Source of the DNA: CAZJAH01 sp964544155
GTDB lineage: Bacteria; Bacteroidota; Ignavibacteria; Kapaibacteriales; UBA2268
Assembly: GCA_964544155.1 (NCBI GenBank)
Contig: CAZJAH010000021.1
Coordinates: 1 to 50,645 of the forward strand
Reading direction: 5' to 3'
Length of the DNA stretch: 50,645 nt
Shown piece by piece: positions 25,630 through 33,143 of the stretch (positions are counted from its first letter, which is position 1; the number at the start of each line of letters is the position of its first letter). A program made the position numbers and the translations under genes. The notes beneath the pieces were generated by a model. It was not told the DNA's origin. It made no database searches and saw only the letters and a program-made list of their open reading frames with translations.

Positions 25630-26721
25630 ATGAAAACAGAATATTCTATCTTTAATAGTGATTGCCGGCATTTTCGCGGCGACCTGCCCTGCCGTCCCCA
25701 CAAGGAACACGGCGTGCATTGCAGCAATTGTGAATACTACGAATCGAAACCTGAAAAAATACTGATAATAAAATTGGGTGCTATCGGTGATGTTATCAGA
25801 ACTACACCTTTATTAACAAGGATGAGAAGAGCATATCCCGATGCTGAAATTTGGTGGCTTACTTATTATCCGGAAGTTGTGCCTTCATCAGTCGATAAAT
25901 TACTTGAATTTACTACAGAAGGATTACTTACCGTCGAAGAAACAGAATTTACAAGAGCTTACAACCTCGATAAAGATCATCATGCCTGCGCCCTGCTAAA
26001 TAGAATTAACGCAGGAGAAAAATATGGCTTTATGCTTGATAACGGCAAACCTGCTCCGGTTAACGACCTTGCTAAACCAAAGTTTCTAACGGGTCTTTTT
26101 GATGATGTCAATAAGGAGAATTCAAAATCATATCTGCAGGAAATATTTGAGATCTGCGGTTTTGAGTTTGAAGGTGAAGAATATATCATAGATACTCCTC
26201 TGAAAAAAGACTGGCGCAACAAGAACGACGGCAGGCCCGTAATAGGCCTTAATACCGGATGCGGTGCCAGATGGGTATCTAGGATGTGGGATGAAAAAAA
26301 CTGGGAAGCGCTCATAAAGAAATTTCAGGATGAGGGCTATTATCCATTGCTGTTGGGTGGCAGGCAGGAGCATGACAAAAACCTTCACCTTGAAGAAAAA
26401 ACCGGCGCGGATTATAAAGGGTACTTCTCTATAAAAGAATTTATTTCGCTCGTAAATGAATGCGACGTGGTCGTAACGGCTGTAACCATGGCCATGCATA
26501 TTGCTATTGCCCTGAAAAAAGAACTTATCCTTATGAACAATATATTCAATCCTAATGAATTCGAACTCTATGGCAGGGGTGTCATTGTTCAGCCTGATAA
26601 AGAATGTAAATGCTTTTTCAGGCCCAAATGCGTTAATGAAAGTTATTTCTGCATGGACCATCTGCCGGTTGAAAAGATATTCGATGCCGTAAAAGCAAGA
26701 ATTGAATTGAAAGATAAATAG
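25630..26721 (+). CDS. Family 9 glycosyltransferase (heptosyltransferase-like) with cysteine clusters
   Basis: A 363-residue enzyme of the ADP-heptose:LPS heptosyltransferase family. The first Rossmann half begins at about 43 with ILIIKLGAIGDVIRTTPLL, the family signature. The second half contains GLNTGCGARWVSRMWDEKNW and PLLLGGRQEH. It probably adds a heptose or related sugar to a lipid-linked surface glycan at the inner membrane. Unlike the classical WaaC/WaaF enzymes it has an N-terminal extension with Cys12, Cys21, Cys31 and Cys34 and a C-terminal group Cys326, Cys328, Cys334 and Cys341, which could bind zinc or form structural links. It is the last gene of the 22958-26721 unit and is followed by a terminator. 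Confidence 0.88.
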   Translation: MKTEYSIFNSDCRHFRGDLPCRPHKEHGVHCSNCEYYESKPEKILIIKLGAIGDVIRTTPLLTRMRRAYPDAEIWWLTYYPEVVPSSVDKLLEFTTEGLLTVEETEFTRAYNLDKDHHACALLNRINAGEKYGFMLDNGKPAPVNDLAKPKFLTGLFDDVNKENSKSYLQEIFEICGFEFEGEEYIIDTPLKKDWRNKNDGRPVIGLNTGCGARWVSRMWDEKNWEALIKKFQDEGYYPLLLGGRQEHDKNLHLEEKTGADYKGYFSIKEFISLVNECDVVVTAVTMAMHIAIALKKELILMNNIFNPNEFELYGRGVIVQPDKECKCFFRPKCVNESYFCMDHLPVEKIFDAVKARIELKDK

Positions 26722-26744
26722 AAAAGTATGATATTTACATATAT

Positions 26745-26776
26745 AAGGGAGCGCTTATTAGGTGGCGTTCCTTTTT
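26745..26776 (+). terminator. Intrinsic terminator after the GT9 gene
   Basis: AAGGGAGCGC (26745-26754) pairs with GCGTTCCTTT (26765-26774) including two G-U pairs, and a run of five T follows the stem. It lies 23 bases after the stop. Confidence 0.75.
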
Positions 26777-26779
26777 CAT

Positions 26780-26848
26780 TAAACAAAGTACGACACTGAT
26801 TTAAAACAAAGTGCATCACTGACTTAAAATAAAGTGCATCACTGACTT
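26780..26848 (+). repeat. Three tandem 23-bp repeats upstream of rlmD
   Basis: Three direct head-to-tail units occupy 26780-26802, 26803-26825 and 26826-26848. Units two and three differ at one base; unit one is more diverged. The core is AAAGTGCATCACTGACTT. They sit between a terminator and the rlmD start, 13 bases before the ATG, and have no spacers. They may be repeated protein-binding sites or slippage products. Confidence 0.85.
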
Positions 26849-26861
26849 AGAAAAAAAAAAA

Positions 26862-28274
26862 ATGTCAAAGAAGAAGAAAGAAATAATAGAATTATCACCT
26901 GAATCAATCGGGATGGAAGGTGTAGCTGTTGCCCGCAATGAAGGCAGAGTCTATTTTGTAAAAGGTGCCGTTCCGGGAGATAAAGTACTTGCATCAGTTA
27001 GAAAAAAAAGAAAAAGTTACTCTCAGGCGCAATGTGAGGAAGTCTTAGAGCCGTCAGAGCACAGGATAAGCCCTAAATGCGAGTACTTCGGAAGCTGCGG
27101 CGGATGCTCATGGCAGCACTTAGAATACGGGCAGCAGATTTACTGGAAAAAGCAGAACCTGATAGACTGCTTTGAGCGCATTGGAGGAATCAAAAGCGAT
27201 GTGATAGACACCATGCCTGCTCCGGAAGTGTACTATTACAGAAATAAGATGGAATTTTCATTTGGAGCATCCAGGTGGCTTCTGCAGGAAGAGATTGAAA
27301 AAAAGGACGAAATAGAGCAAAAGAGCTTCGCGCTTGGCCTGCATGTACCCGGCAGATATGACAAGGTAATCGATATTGAAAGATGCCATATCCAGAAGGA
27401 TAAAGCTAACGAAATGCTTAACCTTATTCGTGAAAAATCTTTTGAAAAAAACATCAAACCTTATAATCTGCATAATCACGAAGGATTTCTGCGCAATCTG
27501 ATTATCCGCCATTCCGCTGCTGAAAACTCGTTCATGCTTATACTCGTTACAACAGATATTAGCAATGACGATGAACAAAACTTCGTTGATTGGTTTGGCA
27601 GGGAGTTGCCATTGAGATTCAGCGAAATAAGCAATACAATCCATTCAGTGAACAATGGCAAAAATCCTGTCGCTGTCGATAGGTTAGATATATTATTTGG
27701 CCCGGGATATTTAACCGAAAAAATATTCAATATTGATTTCAGGATATCGCCCTACTCCTTTTTTCAGACAAACACATTTCAGCTGAATAGTTTTATCGGG
27801 CTCATACTCGATTACGCCGAAATAAAGCAAAATGATACCGTATGGGATCTTTACTGTGGTACAGGTTCAATTACTTTGCCGGCAGCGCAAAGATGCAAAG
27901 AAATATACGGGCTGGAGCTTGTACAAAGTTCAATAGATGACGCAAAACTAAATGCCGAAATAAACGGTATAAAAAATGCTACATTCTGCCGGGCAGACCT
28001 TCACGACAGGGAAATCCCCGGCCTTCTTGGTTCTCTGCCGGATCCGGATCTAATTATCATTGATCCTCCAAGGGCGGGTATGCATAAGAACTTAGTGAAC
28101 CACGTTTTGGAAGCAAATCCTGAAAGGATAACATATGTAAGCTGCAACCCGGCCACGCAGGCAAGGGATTGCGCCTTACTGTCTGAAAAATATGAAGTTA
28201 TAAAGATACGTCCTGTTGATATGTTTCCCCATACATTTCATGTGGAATCAGTAGCGAAATTGAAAAGAAAATAA
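26862..28274 (+). CDS. rlmD: 23S rRNA (uracil-C5)-methyltransferase, RlmD/RumA family
   Basis: A 470-residue SAM-dependent RNA m5U methyltransferase. An N-terminal TRAM RNA-binding domain (about 8-63) is followed by an iron-sulfur cluster site with Cys73, Cys79 and Cys82 (FGSCGGCSWQHL) and Cys175 (IERCHIQ). The methyltransferase part has FFQTNTFQLN, the SAM loop DLYCGTGSITLP, IIDPPRAGM and the catalytic-Cys block TYVSCNPATQARD. The family includes RlmD (U1939), RlmC and TrmA; the iron-sulfur cysteines and TRAM domain favour an RlmD/RlmCD type, but which uridine is modified cannot be read from sequence. The gene follows tandem repeats; queE starts 12 bases after its stop. Confidence 0.92.
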   Translation: MSKKKKEIIELSPESIGMEGVAVARNEGRVYFVKGAVPGDKVLASVRKKRKSYSQAQCEEVLEPSEHRISPKCEYFGSCGGCSWQHLEYGQQIYWKKQNLIDCFERIGGIKSDVIDTMPAPEVYYYRNKMEFSFGASRWLLQEEIEKKDEIEQKSFALGLHVPGRYDKVIDIERCHIQKDKANEMLNLIREKSFEKNIKPYNLHNHEGFLRNLIIRHSAAENSFMLILVTTDISNDDEQNFVDWFGRELPLRFSEISNTIHSVNNGKNPVAVDRLDILFGPGYLTEKIFNIDFRISPYSFFQTNTFQLNSFIGLILDYAEIKQNDTVWDLYCGTGSITLPAAQRCKEIYGLELVQSSIDDAKLNAEINGIKNATFCRADLHDREIPGLLGSLPDPDLIIIDPPRAGMHKNLVNHVLEANPERITYVSCNPATQARDCALLSEKYEVIKIRPVDMFPHTFHVESVAKLKRK

Positions 28275-28286
28275 TTGGATAAATAA

Positions 28287-28955
28287 ATGAATTTGGAAAC
28301 TCTTAAATTTAACGTCTCAGAGATATTTTACTCAATACAGGGTGAAGGCAGCCGCGCGGGCCTGCCATGCCTTTTTGTGCGTTTGCAGGGCTGTATGCTC
28401 CGCTGTTCATGGTGCGATACCCCCTACGCCCTGGATATACGGCAAAAAGAGCATGAAATGACCGGCAGCTGCATAATAGATGAGATAATGGAATACAAAT
28501 GCAGGTTCATAATGTTCACCGGAGGCGAGCCCCTGCAACAGAAGGATGTTATCCACTTGATCAAATACCTGTGTGAGCAAGATTATACAGTAGCAATTGA
28601 AACAAACGGGCACGTCCACACGGGAGATATTGACAGCCGCGCCATTAAGATTTTAGACCTAAAATGCCCCGGCTCGGGAATGAATAAATTCAATAATTAT
28701 GATAATCTTAATATACTGAACCGGCACGATGAGATTAAATTCGTTATTAAAGATGATAATGATTATGAATGGGCAAAAGAAAAAATCATCGAATATTCGC
28801 TTTATGATAAAGTGGATACCATATTGATGTCACCCGTATTCGGCATAATGGAACCCGTGCGCCTGGCGAAACTCATTTTGAGAGATTCGCTGCCGGTGAG
28901 GCTTCAGCTTCAGATGCATAAATTTATTTGGGAACCTGAGACCCGCGGCGTATAA
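28287..28955 (+). CDS. queE: 7-carboxy-7-deazaguanine synthase
   Basis: QueE is a radical-SAM enzyme that converts 6-carboxytetrahydropterin to 7-carboxy-7-deazaguanine in queuosine biosynthesis. The N-terminal SEIFYSIQGEG is diagnostic. The cluster motif is CMLRCSWC (Cys36, Cys40, Cys43), the CX3CX2C form, followed by TGGEPLQQ for SAM binding, IETNG and the C-terminal LQLQMHKFIW. At 222 residues it is full length. It is probably translated from the same message as rlmD. Other queuosine genes are not in the window. Confidence 0.94.
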   Translation: MNLETLKFNVSEIFYSIQGEGSRAGLPCLFVRLQGCMLRCSWCDTPYALDIRQKEHEMTGSCIIDEIMEYKCRFIMFTGGEPLQQKDVIHLIKYLCEQDYTVAIETNGHVHTGDIDSRAIKILDLKCPGSGMNKFNNYDNLNILNRHDEIKFVIKDDNDYEWAKEKIIEYSLYDKVDTILMSPVFGIMEPVRLAKLILRDSLPVRLQLQMHKFIWEPETRGV

Positions 28956-29014
28956 CAGTTTGAAATTTCATTGAATTTAACTAATTTAGTTAATATTAAG
29001 AGAAAATTATATAA

Positions 29015-31177
29015 GTGGAAGAAAGACCAGATATATTCGGCCAGGAAAAGAATTTCGAGGCTCTTATGGAGGGCTTGGCCGCTACTCGTAGAGGAAAGGG
29101 ATCCGTTTTCGCGATTGCCGGAGAGCCAGGTTTTGGCAAAACCAATATACTGCAGGCTCTTAACTACGAATGCGACCAGAAAAATTCAGGAGTAATCGGG
29201 GTATATATAGAGTGCCAGACCCCTATCGGAAAATTCAATGTGGCAAATATACAGCCGTTACAGCCATTCGCAGCTGCTGTACAAAAGATCATAGATAATA
29301 AAACAACTACCCCTGAAAAAAGATTTATGATGAACCTGGGTATGACATTTCTTGCATCAATTCCACTTGCCGGAGATGTTTTCTACGCCGTTAAGGAAAT
29401 GGGAAAAGACTGGAGGCAGTTCAAAAAAGAAAAATCATCTGATAAATTCACGAGAGTTTCCAGAGCCACAGCTGATTATTACGATTCAATAAATAAGCTT
29501 GCCGATAATTACCCGATAGTGCTATTATTTGATGATATGCACTGGTCTGACGCTCAGTCTTCCGAGCTTCTCAACCTTTTAGCAGATAATATTAGCGATA
29601 TTCCCCTGATGATCGTAATCACATACAGGAAGAGCGTTTTGGATAACCAGCCCCTGCCTTTTTCCAGCTTCCTTCATCATTTTAAAGATAAAGATCAGGT
29701 AACACTTATGGAGCTGGACGCTCTATCCAAGCACGACCTTAATGTGTTTGCCAAGAAAATGCTTCCTCATTACACTTATAATAATGAATTTGAGAACTGG
29801 ATATTCGACCACAGCTATGGTGTTCCGGGCGTTGTAGCAGAATTTATGAGGTATTTCCAGAAAAATTCCCCATTTGATTCTGAGGGCAAACTCCTGACCA
29901 ATTTCTATGACAACCAGTTCCTGCCGGCATCAATGCAGGCTGTATTTTCGCAGGCTATTCAGGAACTCAATGAGGAAGAAAAAAACATACTCGCCATTTG
30001 CAGCTCAGAAGGCAGGGAATTTACCGCAACTATTGTATCACAGCTTTTAAACACTGATGTACTTACGACTATAAAAAAGCTGCGTAATCTGCAGAACAAA
30101 ACCGGCATTATTAAAAGTATCGGCGCGCAGATGCGCTATGGCGTAAAAACTACTATGTATCAGTTTACTCAGGCATTTTATCATTCATATTTCGAAAATT
30201 CACTGGAATATGAGGAATATGTCGCGCTACACAGCCAGATAGCGAATCACCTTAAGGAAAGATATGATGAAGCGGATTCAGAAGCGCTGAAAGAACAAAT
30301 AGCTCCATTCCTGGCAGCACACAGCGCCGAAGCAGGCGATGATGATACCGCGCAGTCCATGCTCCTGTTTTCCGCCAGAAACTCGGTCAAATACGGTAAT
30401 CCGGAGGTTATTAAAAATACTTACGAAGATTACCGTAAAATGACAAAACTGGACGAAGGCCAGGAAAAAGCGCATATGCCGGCTGATGAAGAATTTCTTT
30501 ATATGATTAATCATCTTTCAACTGCGCTTAGTAAAGGATACAGGCTTGTTGAACCGGAAGGGGGCGAAGAAACTAAGGAAACTGGTGCCGGAGAATATTT
30601 ATCCGAAGGAGAAGCCGGGGAGTTTCCCCTGCATCCGGGTGGAAAGTTGCCCCCGGGTGAAATTCCCCTGAATGGTTTCGCCGGCGCCAGAACAAAATCG
30701 ATCAGCTATTACCACCAAGGCAAATTTGAAGAATCGGCACGTATAGCTATTGCCGCCTTTGAGCATAATAATACTGAGCTTAAACCATCTGAAAAGGTGC
30801 AGCTTTTAACTATAGCCGCACGTTCTCTAACAGAAAACAGCGACTTTGAATCGGCCGAAAAATGGCTTGCCGCTGCCAGAAATATTTCTGAACTTACTGG
30901 CGAATTGCAGACTGAATGCCTTGTGCTTAATTCTTACGCACTTCTTTACGCGAACAAAAAAAATGAAATCATGGCCATGCGCTATCTGAATATGGCAGCT
31001 AAAAAATCTGTTGCCCTGCCTCCGGAATTGAGGCTTTTAACAATAACGAACATAGCTGACGCTCTTTCGAGAATATCCCCGGAAAAGGCTAAAAAATATT
31101 ATGAAGCAGCGAGTAAACTCAGTGGCAGCCTCGAATTTCACCGATTCCAATCCGATCTTCTTAAAATCCTTAGATAA
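29015..31177 (+). CDS. AAA/STAND-type ATPase with TPR-like C-terminal region
   Basis: A 720-residue cytoplasmic protein. The N-terminal AAA-type ATPase domain (about 1-330) begins with IFGQEKNFEALMEGL, as in AAA_16 domains. Walker A is GEPGFGKT (36-43) and Walker B with its acidic pair is VLLFDDMHW (about 168-176). The C-terminal part (about 385-720) is helical with TPR-like pairs (CLVLNSYALLYANKKNEIMA). This layout occurs in signalling STAND NTPases and AAA modules of cyclase-type regulators, but here no effector domain is visible. A Gly/Pro/Glu-rich segment at about 515-559 interrupts the repeats. The start is GTG 29015, 59 bases after queE, with a weak ribosome site. Function is unknown. 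Confidence 0.8.
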   Translation: MEERPDIFGQEKNFEALMEGLAATRRGKGSVFAIAGEPGFGKTNILQALNYECDQKNSGVIGVYIECQTPIGKFNVANIQPLQPFAAAVQKIIDNKTTTPEKRFMMNLGMTFLASIPLAGDVFYAVKEMGKDWRQFKKEKSSDKFTRVSRATADYYDSINKLADNYPIVLLFDDMHWSDAQSSELLNLLADNISDIPLMIVITYRKSVLDNQPLPFSSFLHHFKDKDQVTLMELDALSKHDLNVFAKKMLPHYTYNNEFENWIFDHSYGVPGVVAEFMRYFQKNSPFDSEGKLLTNFYDNQFLPASMQAVFSQAIQELNEEEKNILAICSSEGREFTATIVSQLLNTDVLTTIKKLRNLQNKTGIIKSIGAQMRYGVKTTMYQFTQAFYHSYFENSLEYEEYVALHSQIANHLKERYDEADSEALKEQIAPFLAAHSAEAGDDDTAQSMLLFSARNSVKYGNPEVIKNTYEDYRKMTKLDEGQEKAHMPADEEFLYMINHLSTALSKGYRLVEPEGGEETKETGAGEYLSEGEAGEFPLHPGGKLPPGEIPLNGFAGARTKSISYYHQGKFEESARIAIAAFEHNNTELKPSEKVQLLTIAARSLTENSDFESAEKWLAAARNISELTGELQTECLVLNSYALLYANKKNEIMAMRYLNMAAKKSVALPPELRLLTITNIADALSRISPEKAKKYYEAASKLSGSLEFHRFQSDLLKILR

Positions 31178-31295
31178 TTAATTTCATCACTTTACTTTTT
31201 CCCGCTTAACTGAATATCAATAAAAACCTTAATTAGTATTAACATTATTATGCTATTTTTTATTTATAAAATTATTTGCAACTATTTTTTGTTTT

Positions 31296-31300
31296 GGAGG
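31296..31300 (+). promoter_or_regulatory. Shine-Dalgarno site of the phosphoesterase lipoprotein
   Basis: GGAGG lies seven bases before ATG 31308 and fixes the start at the lipoprotein signal peptide. Confidence 0.7.
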
Positions 31301-31307
31301 CAGACCC

Positions 31308-32645
31308 ATGAACAGGTTTCTAAGCATTTTACTGGCAGTAACGGCCATAGCTGTATCAGGATTATTCTTTACTTCATGTGAAGATGACAGCGGCACCAAA
31401 CCCAGCACAAGTAAAGAAATGAAGATTGCTGTTTTTACTGATCCGCATTACTTTTCCCCTTCACTTGGCACCTCCGGTGCCGCTTTCGAGCAATATCTGG
31501 CAATGGACAGAAAACTGATAGCCGAAAGTCAGGCTATCCTTGAAGCTACCGTTGCAGCCATAATTGCTGATAAGCCGGATGTGGTTATTGTACCAGGTGA
31601 CCTTACGAAAGACGGTGAAAAAGTCACACACGAAGAATTTGCGGCATACATGCGGCAAATAGAGGATGCCGGAGCTAAAGTTTATGTTATTCCCGGAAAC
31701 CACGATGTTGATAATCCGGCTTCATATTCTTACAGCGGTAATAACAGGACTCTTGTTCCGACTGTAAGCGCTCAGGAATTTGCTCAGATATACGCTGATT
31801 TCGGATATGATGAAGCTAAGTACAAAGATCCTAACTCTCTGAGCTATGTCGCGGAACCCGTAAAAGGTATCTGGCTGCTGGGTATGGATGCTTGCCGCTA
31901 TAAGGAAAATCCCGGTAAAACGCATCCCGTTACAGGCGGAAGGTTTTCACAAGAAACTTTTACATGGATAAAAAATAAGCTGCAGGAAGCTAAAGATTCA
32001 AAAATCAGGGTATTCGGGTTTTTGCATCACGGAATACTGGAGCATTTTGCCGGACAGAAAAGCAATCCAGTATCTTCTGAATATGTAATTGACGACTGGG
32101 ATAATGCAGCATCAGAATTTGCCTCACTCGGCCTGGAAATAGTTTTCACGGGGCATTTTCATTCGAATGATATAGTTATGAAGGATTACGGCGGAAATGT
32201 TCTTTATGATATCGAAACCGGCTCAACCATTACTTTTCCCTGCCCTTACAGAGTAATTGACTATGACGGTGAAACAAAGTTCGATATCTCAACCAAATAC
32301 ATAGAGTCCATAAACTATGATACCCAGGGCATGTCTTTTCCTGATTACGCCAAAAACTACCTCCAGAGCGGTATGTTAGGCCTTATCGAATATACCCTGA
32401 TGAATCAGTTCGGGGTGTCTGAAGAGGAGGCCGAACAGCTTGCTCCGCTTATGCTGGCAGCATTCATGGCTCACTATCAGGGCGATGAAAGATATCCCGA
32501 CCAGCAGACACAGGCAATGGTTGAGCAAATGATGCAAAGCACCGATCCGACTACTCAACTTTTCGGAAGTTCATTGGCAGCAATGTTCAACGATCCTATG
32601 CCACCTGATAACGATTACGTTATCACTCTTAAAGCAATAAAATAA
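31308..32645 (+). CDS. Metallophosphoesterase lipoprotein
   Basis: A 445-residue lipoprotein: signal peptide with lipobox LFFTSC, Cys24 as the acylated residue, followed by Glu-Asp-Asp. The catalytic domain (about 37-340) has the full calcineurin-like set: FTDPHYF, VPGDLTKDGE, IPGNHD, FLHHG and FTGHFHSND. It belongs to the CpdA/Icc-like branch that hydrolyses phosphodiesters or phosphomonoesters with two metal ions; the substrate is unknown. The C-terminal part (about 355-445) is a helical, Met/Gln-rich extension of unknown role. It is anchored to the periplasmic or outer-membrane face and ends at a strong terminator. Confidence 0.88.
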   Translation: MNRFLSILLAVTAIAVSGLFFTSCEDDSGTKPSTSKEMKIAVFTDPHYFSPSLGTSGAAFEQYLAMDRKLIAESQAILEATVAAIIADKPDVVIVPGDLTKDGEKVTHEEFAAYMRQIEDAGAKVYVIPGNHDVDNPASYSYSGNNRTLVPTVSAQEFAQIYADFGYDEAKYKDPNSLSYVAEPVKGIWLLGMDACRYKENPGKTHPVTGGRFSQETFTWIKNKLQEAKDSKIRVFGFLHHGILEHFAGQKSNPVSSEYVIDDWDNAASEFASLGLEIVFTGHFHSNDIVMKDYGGNVLYDIETGSTITFPCPYRVIDYDGETKFDISTKYIESINYDTQGMSFPDYAKNYLQSGMLGLIEYTLMNQFGVSEEEAEQLAPLMLAAFMAHYQGDERYPDQQTQAMVEQMMQSTDPTTQLFGSSLAAMFNDPMPPDNDYVITLKAIK

Positions 32646-32652
32646 CCAAAAT

Positions 32653-32681
32653 AAAAAGCCCCGGAAAATCCGGGGCTTTTT
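32653..32681. terminator. Bidirectional intrinsic terminator
   Basis: AAAAAGCCCCGG (32653-32664) and CCGGGGCTTTTT (32670-32681) form a perfect 12-bp stem with A-run and T-run at either side, between two convergent genes. It should act in both directions. Confidence 0.93.
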
Positions 32682-32700
32682 AAATACAATTTATTAATTT

Positions 32701-32949
32701 TTAGATTTTAATATCGAGGTAGCCTTTTGATATTTGATTTTGGGCTGTCTGCTGTATCTGGAATAAAGGCTGAGCGGATGCCAGCAGCTGCAGCATCTGG
32801 TTCTGAATGTTTGTAGAGCCTGTTTGCGTTGTTGCCTGCTTTAGGATATCCTTTTGGATCTCCATCTGCACCGATACGGGCGCTTTGCTTTCAACCGGCT
32901 GATTTTGCCTTTGTTGCGCCTGGTTTCCTGCCGTATTTTCGATATTCAT
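32701..32949 (-). CDS. Small YjfB-like protein
   Basis: An 82-residue Gln-rich protein. The start is set by AGGGGGA just before ATG 32949; an upstream in-frame ATG would add a hydrophobic stretch without a ribosome site. The N-terminus (1-25) is rich in Gln, Asn and Ala. The rest is predicted helical (VQMEIQKDILKQA, NQMLQLLASAQPLF) and ends in GYLDIKI. The helical body followed by a GxxDIxI end resembles the YjfB family, often labelled putative motility protein, which is normally about 60 residues. The resemblance is short and no flagellar or gliding gene is nearby, so the function is open. Confidence 0.55.
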   Translation of the reverse strand: MNIENTAGNQAQQRQNQPVESKAPVSVQMEIQKDILKQATTQTGSTNIQNQMLQLLASAQPLFQIQQTAQNQISKGYLDIKI

Positions 32950-33143
32950 AAAATCCCCCTGCTCTAAGCCCTTTATCCTATATATCGTAAGGTTCTGAAA
33001 AAACTTTAATATAATTACGACAAAAATAAAAAATATTTCATTAAAATTCACATAAAAATTATTAATGCTAATTAAAAAAAGGAATTACGTAAATTGTAAA
33101 TCTTTTATTTGTCATTATCAATAAACATAATATATTATTTTAA

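Noticed and set aside
26780..26848. CRISPR-like array
   Set aside because: Units abut with no spacers, only three copies, and no cas genes nearby; they are plain tandem repeats.
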